This document shows, one piece after another, positions 39,864 through 51,291 of a stretch of 64,000 bases of DNA. Made by a program: the position numbers and the translations under genes. Source of the DNA: Monoplex corrugatus (Eukaryota; Mollusca; Gastropoda; Littorinimorpha; Ranellidae). How positions within the stretch are numbered: the first letter of the stretch is position 1; every line of letters begins with the position of its first letter. The DNA is taken from the NCBI GenBank assembly GCA_030674185.1, contig CM060308.1:38010238-38074237 (forward strand), read 5' to 3'. Below the pieces are notes generated by a model. The model saw nothing but the letters and a program-made list of their open reading frames with translations, searched no databases and was not told the DNA's origin.

Positions 39864-41120
39864 CAACTATGGGTTTTTTGTTTTGTTTGCTTTGTGTGTG
39901 TGTGGTTTGTTGTTTGTTTGTTGTTTTGGTCATGTCCCAACTTGGGTGCCACGCCTATTGCGTCGACTCTACACCGCTTATTCTGGTTCATCAACACAAT
40001 GCCAACTGCGAATTTAGTCTGTCGAGGTCCTAGTGTTAGAAGACCCATGTGAGCTAATGATGTCAAACTGCTGTGGGGGCACCCACCAGAGGAGACTCTA
40101 TTCTGATACTGGGTCATTTAGAAAAAAATCTGACAGAAACTGTTAATGATCCAACTTGTTCAATCCCTCACTTACCACAGTCATCGATCACTCATGGAGA
40201 CAGGTTCTGTTGGACGTCCCGGTAATGGAGACAACCAACACGACCCCAAAGAACGGCAGACCCATGAACTACTGACACCTAAAACTTCATCTTGAGTTTA
40301 TCTCAGGCACAAAAGCAGTGGAGGAAAACTGAAACTGAGATCACTATAAGTTCAGGACATGAATGGATATAGTATAGAATCAGGGACTATATTCACGATG
40401 ACTAATGATTTCATGATCATGTAGACATTGGTCATGATACTAAGGAGTTCCATCTCGCTTTCAACTGCATGACAGGTTTATACTCTACGCTCACTGTCAT
40501 CAAAATTCTTGGAGTCAAGCTCTAACAGAACCTACGGTGTAAAGTAGATGTGCGTATAATATAACTGCCAAGAGGGAAGGCAAGATTGTCTCCCTCACAA
40601 AAGTAAGCACAAACAATAAGGAGGAAACAAAAGGGAACTTTACTGGACAGAATAAGCTATCTGGTCTAAAATGCAAAACAAAGCAAAACAGAAATCTCCG
40701 AGGAAGAGGACTATAAAAATGATTTAAAAAAGAAAAAGAAAAACTGCTGGTGACTGTGAACAAGCACAGGAGACCCTGCTGTGTCAATACTTAGGTCCTT
40801 CAATGGGAAATCCTATGATTCCAAAACAGGTGATGCATTTCGTTCTTTTAAAACTCGTCAGACCTGCTGACCAGGACGGCAAGAGGAGAGGAGATTGAAC
40901 TCTTATGTAAGGTAGCTATACAACTTTAAAGTAGCAGAACTCCACAGTGTGTGGAGACATCTCCAAAACATTTAAGACAGCAGCAAGCAATAAAAAGAAA
41001 AAGTTTGGCAGGGAACCTTAAACAAAACAAATCACTCTTTTAATCAAGGGAAATAGTCTGATGTAGTTCAATATTTACAATGTTTGTAGACACAGCAGTA
41101 CTGAGAAAAATGAATAGTGT
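39864..41120. repeat. Segment C1 (5' flank of gene unit)
   Basis: Diverged paralogue of 57,455-58,625: shared blocks include CCTAGTGTTAGAA, TCAAACTGCTGTGG, GACTAATGATTTCATGAT and GTCAGACCT(G/A)CTGACCAGGA. A minus-strand frame near 39,920-40,080 reads PHSSLTSLAHMG in both C1 and C2 with about a dozen replacements and no indel over some 45 codons. That is suggestive, but I saw no splice sites to support an exon. Otherwise no gene. Confidence 0.6.
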
Positions 41121-41620
41121 CATTGTTAGAGCAATTAGTCAGAGTGATATGCTGGCTACGTGGGGATCGTGGGTTTGACTTTCAGGTTAGCCACAGTTTT
41201 ACTCTTTTGACAGAGCCATGGACTTAAGATATCAGGTTTTTGCACAGGTGCAAGGAGACTCAAATAATTCCTGGAATATATGGGTAGCGCACATGTGGAA
41301 TTGTCCTATGGATATCCATCTGCGATTATGCACAAACATATACGCAAATTATCCCAGGCAGAAATTCAGTTTTCATGTAATGTGTCTGTTTGTTCAAAGT
41401 ATAACTGCACCTGCACACTTCCACATTTTTTTCGTGAATAGTTATTGTATTTGAGTTTGCATCTGCTTACTTTGTTTTATTTATTTTTCCCATTGGGTTT
41501 GTACCAAGGTGGTGTTGCATGGACATGAAGCTGTAAAGTGCAATTAGATGGGAAGTCTTGCTTAGAGACATGATGAAGATGTGGAGTGTGTCTGCCACTC
41601 CATCCACCCACGCCACATCA

Positions 41621-41709
41621 GTGTAGTTCTTCTCTGAAGACCTGATGTCCAGCTCTCCCCTCCATTGTGTAGTTCTTCTCTGAAGACCTGATGTCCAGCT
41701 CTCCCCTCC
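41621..41709. repeat. Exact 43-bp duplication at a LINE 5' junction
   Basis: 41,621-41,663 is repeated exactly at 41,667-41,709, separated by ATT. A3 (58,875-58,920) has the sequence once. The second copy abuts the 5' end of the LINE fragment. Confidence 0.85.
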
Positions 41710-41710
41710 T

Positions 41711-41892
41711 CACTCTGCTGCCATGACCTGGAACTCCCTTCCCTATCATATTCGCCATAAGCAATGTCTTCCTTCTTTCAAGTCTAGTCTGAAGACCTAT
41801 CTTTTCACTCAATACTTTCATTGATCTTCTCTTTCTCTTCTCTCTCAGCCCTGATCATCGTTCCTACATATATGTGTGTGTGTGTGTGTGTG

Positions 41893-41965
<73 letters not shown>

Positions 41966-42204
41966 GCATGTTTATGCGAGCAAGAGAGAGGGAGAGAGAG
42001 GGAGAGAGGAAAAGAGAGAGAGAGAGAGGCTGTGCGGGAGAGAGAGAGAGTGAGCAAGGAATATCGGGAGCACGGTAGAGAGCGAGAGTATGGTTGGGGT
42101 GGGGCAAGAGAGTGAGAGTATGAGTAAGAGTATGTGTAAGCGTGATAGAATTTGATAGTAGAGAAACTGAGTGGTTGAGAGAGGGAGTGTGTTTGGGTCT
42201 CTTC

Positions 42205-42303
<99 letters not shown>

Positions 42304-42548
42304 GAGAAAGAGAGAGAAAATATTTTTGTATGATTGTCACTATTTTGAGTAATATTTGAATTTACTATGTTAATATGTCTTGTTGAACGTAAATTTTATG
42401 TTTTATGTTATATAGTGTTAGCAGCGGTATGTTTAAATTTTATGTTGGTGTATCTATTTGTATTTAGTTATATACTGATTTTATGTGAAGCGCTTTGTGC
42501 TCTGGAAAGCGCTATATAAATTGCCTTTATTATTATTATTATTATTGT
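41711..42548 (+). mobile_element. L2-type LINE 3' end
   Basis: Encodes the last 31 residues of a reverse transcriptase ORF (41,729-41,824): WNSLPYHIRHKQ, then KTYLFTQYFH and a stop. The 3' UTR carries TG (41,873-41,963), GA (41,985-42,057) and TG (42,206-42,301) tracts. It ends with AAGCGCTTTGTGCTCTGGAA, AGCGCTATATAAAT and an (ATT)n tail, a typical L2/CR1-type terminus. It is 5'-truncated. The empty site is seen in A1 and A3 (CCATTGTTTCCAC). Confidence 0.8.
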
Positions 42549-42549
42549 T

Positions 42550-43230
42550 TCCACAGCTGTTGACTTGTTCGTATGTTTATTTTTCAGCTGTGCTTTGTCG
42601 ACGTTCATGATCGTTTTGGTCATCAGCGAATATTAATCTATTGAGAGCTTCTAGATCATAGTTTGCACTTTGAGTAAACTTTTTTTCATATAGACAAAGG
42701 AGTTGTTACAACAACAAAAAAACAGTTTTAAAGTCCACTTGGGGTCCTGCTGTTTCCATTTGCACACTAATGTATTCACAACTCTTTATTTAGGCGCTCA
42801 TTTTATGGAGCGTCAGTGGCCTACACCCATTAAGGTAGAATTTTGGCCTGTCTTAGAATAACCTGGTGCAACCAAGTTTGAGACACACAGCTTTGTGCTG
42901 GCTGGCTGTTCTTTTCACATATTCAAGATTTGCTATTCATAGTTCAATCATAACCACAAAAGACAGAAACAGATCTGTAGCTAGCCAGTTTGATGCACCA
43001 GTGCATGCAGTAATGATGGCAGTGTTAAATGTTTAAAGACCCTGTTACTGGTACCCATCCCCAGTACCAAAATCTTACCTGTTGATGGGGATTTATGCAG
43101 GCACAAAAAACATGCCAGATAATTACCAGCAGCTTTGGCTGGACCACATAAAGAATTGTTTAATTGCGTCGATTCCATTCTGAAGAAATCCCAAACTCCA
43201 AACTCACGCATTCATGAAAAATTACGAAAA
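42550..43230. other. A2 3' flank, no gene seen
   Basis: Homologous to 580-1,290 and 58,920-59,650. The minus-strand frame at 42,981-43,211 has a related frame in A3 (59,391-59,621) but not in A1, and no splice or poly(A) context, so I do not call a gene. Confidence 0.5.
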
Positions 43231-43234
43231 ACAA

Positions 43235-43525
43235 CACCTATAAGCAAGCTTTATTCAAGGAGTTAAACGGTGCTCTGAATATATATTGAAACTTTACTAA
43301 TTACTTGTAGTTATCTGGTGATTGTTCACATGCAGGTTTAGATCACTGGCTTTCATGTGCTTCCTGGCATAAGGATTTGGATTGAATAGATTTGGGGTTG
43401 GTGCTATGTTGAGGAGCTGGAATGAGTGGCATGGAATCCATGCCAGTGGAGGGATGGGGACAGGAGATAGAACAGCAAAAAGAAAAAAAATGGATGGTTT
43501 CATCAGTCACCGAAATCTAAAGATT
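43235..43525 (-). pseudogene. Terminal exon and poly(A) signal, gene 2 (A2)
   Basis: Acceptor tcttttatttag, then AATCTTTAG, so the protein would end Asn-Leu-stop (stop 43,517-43,519) in phase with the preceding exon. AATAAA is at 43,250-43,255. An alternative frame (MKPSIFFLFAVLSPVP..., 43,297-43,503) is open in A2 and A3 and looks signal-peptide-like, but it is broken in A1. Confidence 0.4.
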
Positions 43526-43598
43526 CTAAATAAAAGAATCACGCAGACGGTAAAATTTCTCTTTAAGGTGGCTGGACTCACAGCTTCATGATTCTTAC

Positions 43599-43680
43599 AG
43601 GTTTGATTGAAACACCTCCAGGACCTCCCAATGGATCAGGGTTGGCGAAGACGTCTTCTGCAGTTTGGCAGTCAGTGCAG
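43599..43680 (-). CDS. Penultimate exon, gene 2 (A2)
   Basis: 82 nt. The acceptor is cattttcctctgaag and the donor is CCT/GTAAGA. One base then 27 codons: CTDCQTAEDVFANPD, ending GGVSIKP. It is intact and nearly identical in A3. A 73-nt intron separates it from the terminal exon. The exon that should link it to exon 5 (phase 0 to phase 2) was not identified with confidence, so its reading frame in the full protein is inferred. Confidence 0.45.
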
Positions 43681-43737
43681 CTTCAGAGGAAAATGAACTG
43701 AACAAAACAAAGAACGAAGAAGATTTCCTTAATCAAA

Positions 43738-43830
43738 CATCCAACCATCCATCCATCCATCCATCCACCCAACCAACCAGCCTACAAACCAGCCAACCAA
43801 CCAGCCAGCCAGCCAACCAACCAACCGACA
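43738..43830. repeat. (CCAT)n/(CCAA)n microsatellite, A2
   Basis: Paralogous to 1,778-1,868 and 60,170-60,235, with different unit composition (CCAT block first). Confidence 0.85.
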
Positions 43831-43833
43831 AAA

Positions 43834-43990
43834 CATAGGCTGAAGTCTGAAGTACCAGGCCTGCAGACACATTCTAACAAAACTTGGTACCATGCAACAT
43901 AATGCGAGATGTCTATACGGTCATCCATATTAGACAAGAATGGCGTTGCCCACTTAAGTCCCCTCCCCTCAAGATGGTGTTGCATTGGGT
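43834..43990 (-). other. Candidate coding block, A2
   Basis: Minus-strand open frame LYDPMQHHLEG, then [28 protein letters not shown]3 (60,240-60,400) agrees over the second part with conservative changes; A1 is frameshifted. I see no convincing donor of the right phase, so it may be an exon of the gene or a decayed repeat. An inverted copy of part of it is at 60,814-60,862. Confidence 0.35.
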
Positions 43991-44429
43991 CATACAACTT
44001 AACAGATCCACTCTCAGCTTCTTGAGGTCCCTTCCATCCATACTGTCACGCCTGGGATTGCTGGAGAAAAACTGCTGTTGTCTGATCACCAAGCTCCATG
44101 GCGGCAAGAAGAATAAATAACAAAACAAATCAAACAAACAAAAACAAATAAACAAACAAACAATCAAACAAACAGTCGCACCCATCACCAGATATTGCTC
44201 CACTATAGAGATGGAGAAGGAGAGAAGAAAGCTTTAGACAAAGTCATTTCCAGAAACTAGTAATCTTATTAAGTGAGTTGTTCATGTTGTTGTTGTTGTT
44301 GTTTTTGTCGTGGTTGTTTTCTTCTTTTTTCTATTGTATCAAACTCGTCATTGTTATCATCCTCTTTTTCTCCTGCAGCTGCTTGTTCTTCTTTTGTTTC
44401 TTTGTTTGTTTGTTTTTTCTGTTTCATAT

Positions 44430-44610
44430 TTCTTTCCCAGCCACCACCACCCTTTGCCCCATTTCAAGAGCTTGTCAGTGCGCGAAGTTTTGCACAGGTT
44501 AAAGGAGCCAGCCACGCAATTGCTGGCAGATTTGGGCGGAGCAGCTATGGAATTGTCCCAGTGCAATGAATCCCTTTTGAACACCACAAAACTCAAATTG
44601 TAGACCTAAT
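44430..44610 (+). mobile_element. SINE-like repeat X, 3' part, A2
   Basis: Matches the 3' half of the repeat at 5,494-5,537 plus 6,172-6,300, uninterrupted here (TTTGCCCCATTTCAAGAGC through CAGTGCAATGAATCCC). Confidence 0.45.
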
Positions 44611-44659
44611 GATTGTCACCACACAGACATGCACCATGTCGCTCCATATGTTGTGTGTA

Positions 44660-45275
44660 AAATCATTTAAGAAAACAGACATTAAATCAATGGTCACCAC
44701 CAAACACACATACATAGCCTTGTTTTTTTTCAAGTGTAAAGTCACTTAAAAAATGACAATAGACATTAAATCAATGACCATTACCACCCAACACTTATAC
44801 TCCCACTCACTCCAATTATGTGTAAAATCCCTGTAGAGAATAGACAGTAAATCAATGACCATAACAACCACCACCACCACATATTATACATTCGCTTAAG
44901 AGAAAAGACATTAAAAATCAATGGCCACGATCACAAAATGCTTATACATACCCCCACTCCATTTTATGTGTAAACTCCCTGTAGAAATAGTAAATGAATG
45001 ACCACCACCACCACAATAAAAATCATATAATCTTTTAGTAGAATAGACATTAAATCAATGGATACCAACGCCACCACCTAACATACAATCACTTATGAAA
45101 ATAGACATTAAATCAATAGATACCACCCCCACCCCTATACACATTCAGTCACTTAAGAGAATAGATATTAAATCAACGGTCACCATCAAAAACGCACGCA
45201 CACGTACACTTACTGCCACCACTAAACACACACATATACAATCACGTACAAACAAATATTTTAAATTAGTGGTCA

Positions 45276-45360
<85 letters not shown>

Positions 45361-45440
45361 ACACACACACACATTAAAAAAAAAACGTCTATCATCACTT
45401 AAGATATTAGACATTAATATAAATCAATGACCACCACCAT
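44660..45440. repeat. 60-80 bp minisatellite in B2
   Basis: Paralogue of the B1 array with the same core AATAGACATTAAATCAATG and its own (CA)n expansion at 45,278-45,372. Confidence 0.8.
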
Positions 45441-45462
45441 GTAAAAAATAATATACACCTAC

Positions 45463-45578
45463 CGTTGTTGGCAATCCAGCCACATACACAAAATTAACTC
45501 TGTTTCCCGTACCCATCGTCGCCAATATACTTTGGGCCTTTTTGGCCAGTGACGCGCTATACTGATCTTCGTTCAGAC
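45463..45578 (-). CDS. Exon 5 of secreted-protein family, gene 2 (B2)
   Basis: 116 nt, acceptor ttttctgtgtgtacgtgcag, donor ACG/GTAGGT. Reads GLNEDQYSASLAKKAQ, then TGNRVNFVYVAGLPTT. Five residues differ from the gene 1 copy. Intact length, phases and splice sites in both copies make this the best-supported exon after exon 1. Confidence 0.65.
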
Positions 45579-45690
45579 CTGCACGTACACACAGAAAAGG
45601 CCAAGGATAGAGAACTACCGGATAAGCGGCAGACTTCCTACAAGACAGGAGAAAAGGCAAACAACACAGAATTGGCGCGCCAGTCGAACA

Positions 45691-46155
45691 GAATTCAAGA
45701 AGATGACAAGCGTTCTTAACATCATGAAAGGAGTTCTTGAGTGTAAGATATACCCGATAATATGGTATGATTGTGAGGCATGGGCAGTCAACACGCAAAG
45801 TCAGAACAAAATTGAGGCAACTGAAATGTGGTTTCTAAGAAAAATGTTGAGAGTTCCATGGACAGCAAAGAAAACTAACGAGACATACCTGAAAGGTGCA
45901 GATGCAAAATCATTATTAAAGAAGATTCAGAAAAGACAACCAACAATTATAGGACATTTCATGAGGAAAGGGGAATCAGAGCACCTGGTCACAACAGGAA
46001 AGCTGCAGGGAAAGAGAACACCAGGTAGACCCAGGGAGAAAATATTCAACAGACTTGCATAGTGGCTGAGGACACAGAGGGTGGGGGATGTACTTGCAAT
46101 AACAAGGGAGGCCATGATCGCCTATGCCATGCAGTGCACATGATGATGATGATGA
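45691..46155 (+). mobile_element. RTE-like LINE 3' end, B2
   Basis: Orthologous to 7,381-7,860 and better preserved. A 119-codon frame (45,703-46,062) contains EAWAVNTQSQNKIEA, MWFLRKMLRVPW and GRPREKIF. It ends in (GAT)n and sits in the SINE-1 head, flanked by AGTCGAAC/AGTTGAAC, the decayed target-site duplication. Confidence 0.8.
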
Positions 46156-46445
46156 GTTGAACGACTAACCGTCAGGCATCCAATTGAAAGATTCTGGGTT
46201 CGATCCAACTGGACATCTCGAGCTGTTTTGGTAAATCGCATAGATCTCTTCAATCTCCCAGGTCAGCATGTGTGCAGATCTGCCAGTGCCTAATACTCTG
46301 TGTGTATAAGCATCCAGAATATCAAATATGCACGTTAACGATCATGTAGATCTTATCAAAGGCCTGCGTATGGAAACGCGGAAACATCCACCCAGCATGC
46401 ACCCTATCAGAGATGCAGACAGTGCAGCTACATAATGAAATGTAT
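46155..46445 (+). mobile_element. SINE-1 body in U'
   Basis: GGGTTCGATCCAACTGG (a cleaner B box than in U), GTCAGCATGTGTGCAGATCT and CAGCATGCACCC. The head lies before the RTE at 45,675-45,690. Confidence 0.55.
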
Positions 46446-46494
46446 TCAGCTCACCTGTTTGACTCCTCTATGCTCCACTAAAGAAAGATTTTAT

Positions 46495-46760
46495 GTGAGC
46501 TGGTTGCCTCTTCGTTGAGCTGCAGATTCAAGATATATATCTCGAGTTCAATACCAGCCCATAACATTAAAAACCGACCTGTTTGTTGTCCATCTTAATA
46601 TTCCAAACATTTCAATGGTGTCAGCCAAATGTCTCGTAGCCCCCCTCCCCCTTTCTCTATTTCAAAACCTTTGCCATAGTGCAGGGTGCTGCACAAACAC
46701 AGGGAGTCTGTCAGATAATTTATGGCATGGCATGTGGAATTGTCTGAATCCATATTAAAT
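46495..46760 (+). mobile_element. SINE-like repeat X in U'
   Basis: Full-length form: GAGTTCAATACCAGCCC head, then AAAAACCGACCTGTTTG, GTAGCCCCCCTCCCCC and a tail ending GGAATTGTCTGAATCC. Confidence 0.45.
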
Positions 46761-46918
46761 TCTTAAGTCCCAGCTCTAACGAAAATTTGTTGATGTGTGA
46801 GGCAAAGTGAGTCCAAACGAGTTTTGGAGAATAGCGCCATACAAGCACGATTTGCAAAATACACACCCTCTCTCTCACTCAACCACCCAATCACTCACGC
46901 ACTTTCTTTCTAACTAAC

Positions 46919-47114
46919 TTCGTGCGAACCAGGTAGCCTCCAAAACGATGAGGTCCTTGTCAGACAGGTCGATTAACACATTAGGGATGAAAGAAATGTT
47001 GAATCTGGAAAAGGAACTGCGTCAAGGTCTCTATGGGGAAGGTTCTAACATTAACTTTGGCGTTGGCAGGCAGGTCCAGTTTTTTTAATTCTTCACTCTG
47101 GGTGTTCTCCACCA
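46919..47114 (-). pseudogene. Exon 4, gene 2 (frameshift)
   Basis: 196 nt, one more than in U. The acceptor caattgcag and donor GAA/GTTAGT are kept. Reads VVENTQSEELKKLDLPANAK, then VRTFPIETLTQF; after that a one-base insertion breaks the frame. It keeps Lys where U has the stop. Confidence 0.6.
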
Positions 47115-47127
47115 CTGCAATTGTAGT

Positions 47128-47730
47128 GACGTTCAGTTCAGTTCAAATGATCTCGGTTTTGCTCAACTCATCCAAGCTGAACAACTCTCAGTTAAGTTCA
47201 GCTCAGTTTTGATTAACTTAATTCAGCCCAGTTCTGTTAAGCTCATCACACCTCAGTTCAACTCAGGTCAACTCGCTTCACTTCACCTCTGCTCAGCTCA
47301 ACCCAGCTAAACTGAAACAGCTCAGTTCAGCTCCACTAGCTGAATAAAACCAGCTGAATAAAACTCAGCTCAACTTCATGCATTAGCTGAATAAAACTCA
47401 GCTCAACTTCATGCATTTCAGCGCAGCTCAGTTCACTTCAATTCAGCTCAGTTCAGCTCCGTTCAAATAAACACAGCTCAACTTAGTCCTGTCAACGCAC
47501 TCAACTTAATCTAGATCAATTCAGCTCAGCTTAGCACAACTGAACTCAGCTACCTCAGCTCAGCTCTGCCGTATGCAGTTCATCTACTTCAATTAGCTCA
47601 GTTAACATAATTATCGAAAGCTACGAACTGTGATAGCGATTTTACACTGTTGGAGACCTTGTTCTTCAAATTGTAGCATTAAACATAATTTATCTTAGCT
47701 AAGATCAACTCACTTCGATTCCAGTCAGTT
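47128..47730. repeat. Degenerate GTTCAGCTCA array in U'
   Basis: Longer than in U. It includes a tandemly repeated AGCTGAATAAAACTCAGCTC block (about 47,336-47,405) and a unique insert near 47,610-47,680 (ctacgaactgtgatagcg). Confidence 0.8.
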
Positions 47731-48057
47731 CAAATCTCGAGCAGAAAGTATCTCACAAACGTCTGTTAGTCGCCAAGTCTGATCACAAAACTGAAAGAGG
47801 ATAAAACGGACCTGGCCTGACATCTCATACACTGATTAATTTTTTACCTCAGCAAGCACATCAGGTGGTTAGCCCAAGGGGATAATCTTGCAAGGGAACG
47901 AGTGAAAGGTGAGGGAGTTGTCTAACTTTGCACCCACTCAACCAGAACAGAAATTATTTTCTGATAGAGTGGGACACACTAGGATGAACTCGATTTAGTA
48001 AAAGAAAATATTACGATAGGAGTTCTGTTACCCACTCCATCACCACCTCCACCATAC

Positions 48058-48220
48058 CTCTTCCAGTGTTCAGAAAGTTTGATCTGTTAGTCTTAAATTA
48101 TTTTCTGCGTTTCTCCATCTCTGTGACGATAAAGTCACGAGAAGAGCAAGTGGTCCTGTTGAGATTATAAGTAGCAGCAATTTCACATTTATCAAGTGGA
48201 ACCACAACAGACATGGTCAA
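48058..48220 (-). pseudogene. Exon 3, gene 2
   Basis: 163 nt as in U, acceptor gttgtag/TTG, donor AGAG/GTATGG. Reads LTMSVVVPLDKCEIAATY, then TTCSSRDFIVTEMEKRRK, then TAA where U has CAT. Past the stop the same frame would run to the donor. Confidence 0.45.
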
Positions 48221-48913
48221 CTACAACTCTATTGACCATCAAGCTGCATGATAGCCTATAGGGCCTCCAAAATACAAGCAAGGAAACAAACAACAAACAA
48301 ACAAAATGGCCAAATATTTACCAAGACTGACCTTGTAGAAGGAAATCTAAGGAAGAGGAACTTGTAAATCTGTTCATTAAATCAGTTGAACTGTTACTCT
48401 TCAGAACACTTTATTTGAAAAAAAACAAAGAAAAAACAGGTATGAATGGATACACAAGCAAGCAAACAAACAATAGCACAAACACATATAATAAATAAAT
48501 GAATAAATATAGTCCTATTCCGTAATGGGCCTCCATAAATTACGATTATCAGCCTCATCATCATGAAATTGTGCAGTCGTTGTGACATGAAAATTGTCCC
48601 AGACTTCGTTGCACTTTGTGCCCTGATCTCGTATTGACCTCAGCTTCAGTTACCTCCATCGTTTTCATGCCTGAGGCTATTTCAATTTATGATGTCTAGT
48701 ATCAGTGGTACATATGGGCTGTCATTGGAGGGTATCAGTGTTGCCTTCATTGGGAGGGGGTGTCTATCACTTGGTATAGCTTCGTGAAAGAGCAATTGCT
48801 GTCGTTTGGTGGTGGGTTTAGCAATCAGTGTCCTCAGTAAAATGGATCAAAGCAGCCACAGCTAAACTCTGCTGAAGTTGCAACAGAGCTAAGTCTCTAC
48901 TCAGGCTTAACAC

Positions 48914-49021
48914 CTCTGGCTACCATGGGATTCCTGACACTGGGATATCAACAGCATGAACTTGAGTTTGAAAGGTGTATTTTGAGCCAAAATGAGTAGA
49001 ATAGAATTTGTGCCACTGAGG
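48914..49021 (-). pseudogene. Exon 2, gene 2 (nonsense codon)
   Basis: Reads PQWHKFYSTHFGSKY, TFQTQVHAVDIPVSGIPW, then TAG in place of CAG, three codons before the putative donor. The acceptor caacctttgtgcag is strong. Confidence 0.5.
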
Positions 49022-49324
49022 CTGCACAAAGGTTGACAAAAAAGTACACGAATAAACAAATACACAAACACTACAGAAACAACAAAGCACTTCTCGTACA
49101 AAACAACAGATAACATAAAAAACTAAGATGAAACAAAGCAAATGCATCACATACCACAGACGTAACGCTAGGCATCGATTACTTGAAAAACAAAATCGGT
49201 ATCAACAGTTTCGGTTCTGAGCGCTAATGCAGAAATATGCATTCACATTTAGAAATAAAATTTCCCATTTATAAGAGAATACACGATAGTAATTCTACAA
49301 TGCTTCTTTAACAAATCTAAAAAA

Positions 49325-49600
49325 ATGTTCGTGGGCTGGAATTTCCCCGTGCACTCGAATATTCGAGTAGGCTTTTACACGTGTAGCCTTTCTTTTTATC
49401 TGCCATTACGACTGTCATACTCCCGTTTACATGGTGGGCGTTTTTCTGTTTTGACAAGCCACTGAGCAATGATATGGTTTACGGTATCTTTAACGTGCGC
49501 GTGTACTCACAAAGGGGTTGAAGCATTGACAGGTCTTGCTCTTATGTTGACCTGGGAGATGGGAATAATCTCCATCCTTTACCCATCAGGAGAGGTACTT
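49325..49600 (-). mobile_element. SINE-2, reverse orientation, in U'
   Basis: Same order as in U, with CTTTAACGTGCGCGTGTACTC and GTTGACCTGGGAGATGGG. Confidence 0.55.
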
Positions 49601-49669
49601 AAGCAGGCTCAAACATACACCTGGCATTTGGAAGACCACTCAATTACCACGCCCGCCATAAAAGTGAAA

Positions 49670-50085
49670 GATTTTGGATGCGTACGTATATTCGTCCTTG
49701 TGATTCTGTCTTTTGGACAAATGGTGAAAATGGATATTGGATGAAAGCACTAGAAGAACGTATGTTGGATTATGCGAAGCATAATTTTCTTGTTTGGCTT
49801 TGTGGAGATATTAATGCTAGAACAATTTCTGAAACTTGATGTAACACATTGATACAGCTTTATTTTGCAGGTCGTCAGTGATCAGTCTAGTAATGCATTT
49901 GGTGATCAGGTACTAGACTTGTGTCAAACCTTCGATCTTCATAGTTTGAATGTTTTTTTTTGTGATTTTGGCCTTGACCATAGCTACACGTTTATATCTA
50001 TATTGAGATCAGGCACTGTTGATTTTGTTTTATCATGTCTCAAGTTTTGTGAACAGCAGCTCTCAAAATGTCACTTATAGTAAAA
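49670..50085 (+). mobile_element. LINE endonuclease relic in U'
   Basis: Best-preserved copy: WLCGDINART-like sequence, then 49,865-50,080 reads SDQSSNAFGDQVLDLCQTF and HSYTFISILRSGTVDFVLS. Frameshifted between the two parts. Confidence 0.55.
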
Positions 50086-50089
50086 TACA

Positions 50090-51290
50090 GGACTGATTCA
50101 GATAACCAATCACAACCAATTCAATTTCAGCTGATTGTATAAATCATCCACACAAAAGAAAAGCAACAAACTGGTTTTTAAGAAACGTGTAAGGAACACA
50201 GAGAAAGAATGTGTATGCTCGCACAAACTTAAGAAAAAGAATATGTATGCTTAGACAAACTTAACAGGAAAGAAGAGCTGGCAGTTACGCGAGATTGTGG
50301 CAAGGTAGGCTGCCAAGAGAGATGAAGGCTTGGATAAGGTAAACGAGAGCTCTTTCATTCTTATAGGTGTGCTGGGCTGGACCTGGCTGGTGCACGTGTG
50401 AAATTATGTCCTGGGGTTTGTCAATTCTCCACCTTGCCATTTATCTTGTGAATAACGTAACTAATGACTGGAACTGAATGGGTCATGCAGCACATGGACA
50501 ACTCCCTTTTGCTCAGAAAAATGGCTAACGTGAAGCGTAAGAAGATAATACGTGATTGCCAGGCCAGTGGGGAGGCATTTTTGCTCTGGGTCCCATCCAC
50601 CACCCTAAGGTGATTCATGTTCACTACAGCTGGTGAGTAGAACTTTTGAGGATGATGTTGATTGTACATTTGATTTGTTTTCTTTTAAATTGTTTATTTT
50701 CTACCAGAAGTTCAATGGTTAATAACTGGTTCTTCAGTTCATCTAGAAACTCAAAATGGTTTAAGAAAACCAAAAACAAACAAACGATATATTAAACAGA
50801 ATCACAGGACGGTCGACGATATATTAAACAGAATCACAGGATGTCACAGAAATTCAAACAGCGATGGAAATTGATTATAAATATTCCAGCATGGAAGACA
50901 TACGTGTATCTGCAAAGGAATAAATGAGAACAATACAAAAGAGAAGAAACTGCCTGTTTGTCAGCGACATTTTATTCGCCAAGATCTGGGGACTTACGGG
51001 AAATGGAAATCAGGAAGCAAAAAAACAACAATACCAAAAGTACGAAAATCAGCACTGGTTACTAGGGGTGAAGGTGTTCCTTATTACACTGATGAAATGT
51101 TTGACAACACTAGTATATATTAGGTTGAAGAGCATGATCTGAATGCTGAAAGAACATAACAAACATGAGACTGAAAATGATTTAAAAGGTAAAGGCAGAT
51201 AACAGGGTAGTAACGAAAACGCATAAGACTGGCTCCAAAATCATCATTCCTTGTCTAAAGCGTAGGTTTGATGTAAAATTTACAAAATGA
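50090..51290. other. Intron 1 DNA in U', no gene seen
   Basis: Homologous to 11,690-12,915. A 24-bp motif starting GATATATTAAACAG is duplicated at 50,786-50,809 and 50,819-50,842, where U has its CA tract. No frame is kept open in both paralogues. Confidence 0.5.
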
Positions 51291-51291
51291 A

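Larger units (their letters stand above)
41120..44640. repeat. Segment A2
   Basis: Second copy of A. It matches 1-2,470 (with 5,494-5,537 and 6,172-6,300) and 58,630-60,760. It lacks the RTE and L2 remnants found in A1 but has gained an L2-type LINE end at 41,664-42,548. Confidence 0.75.
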
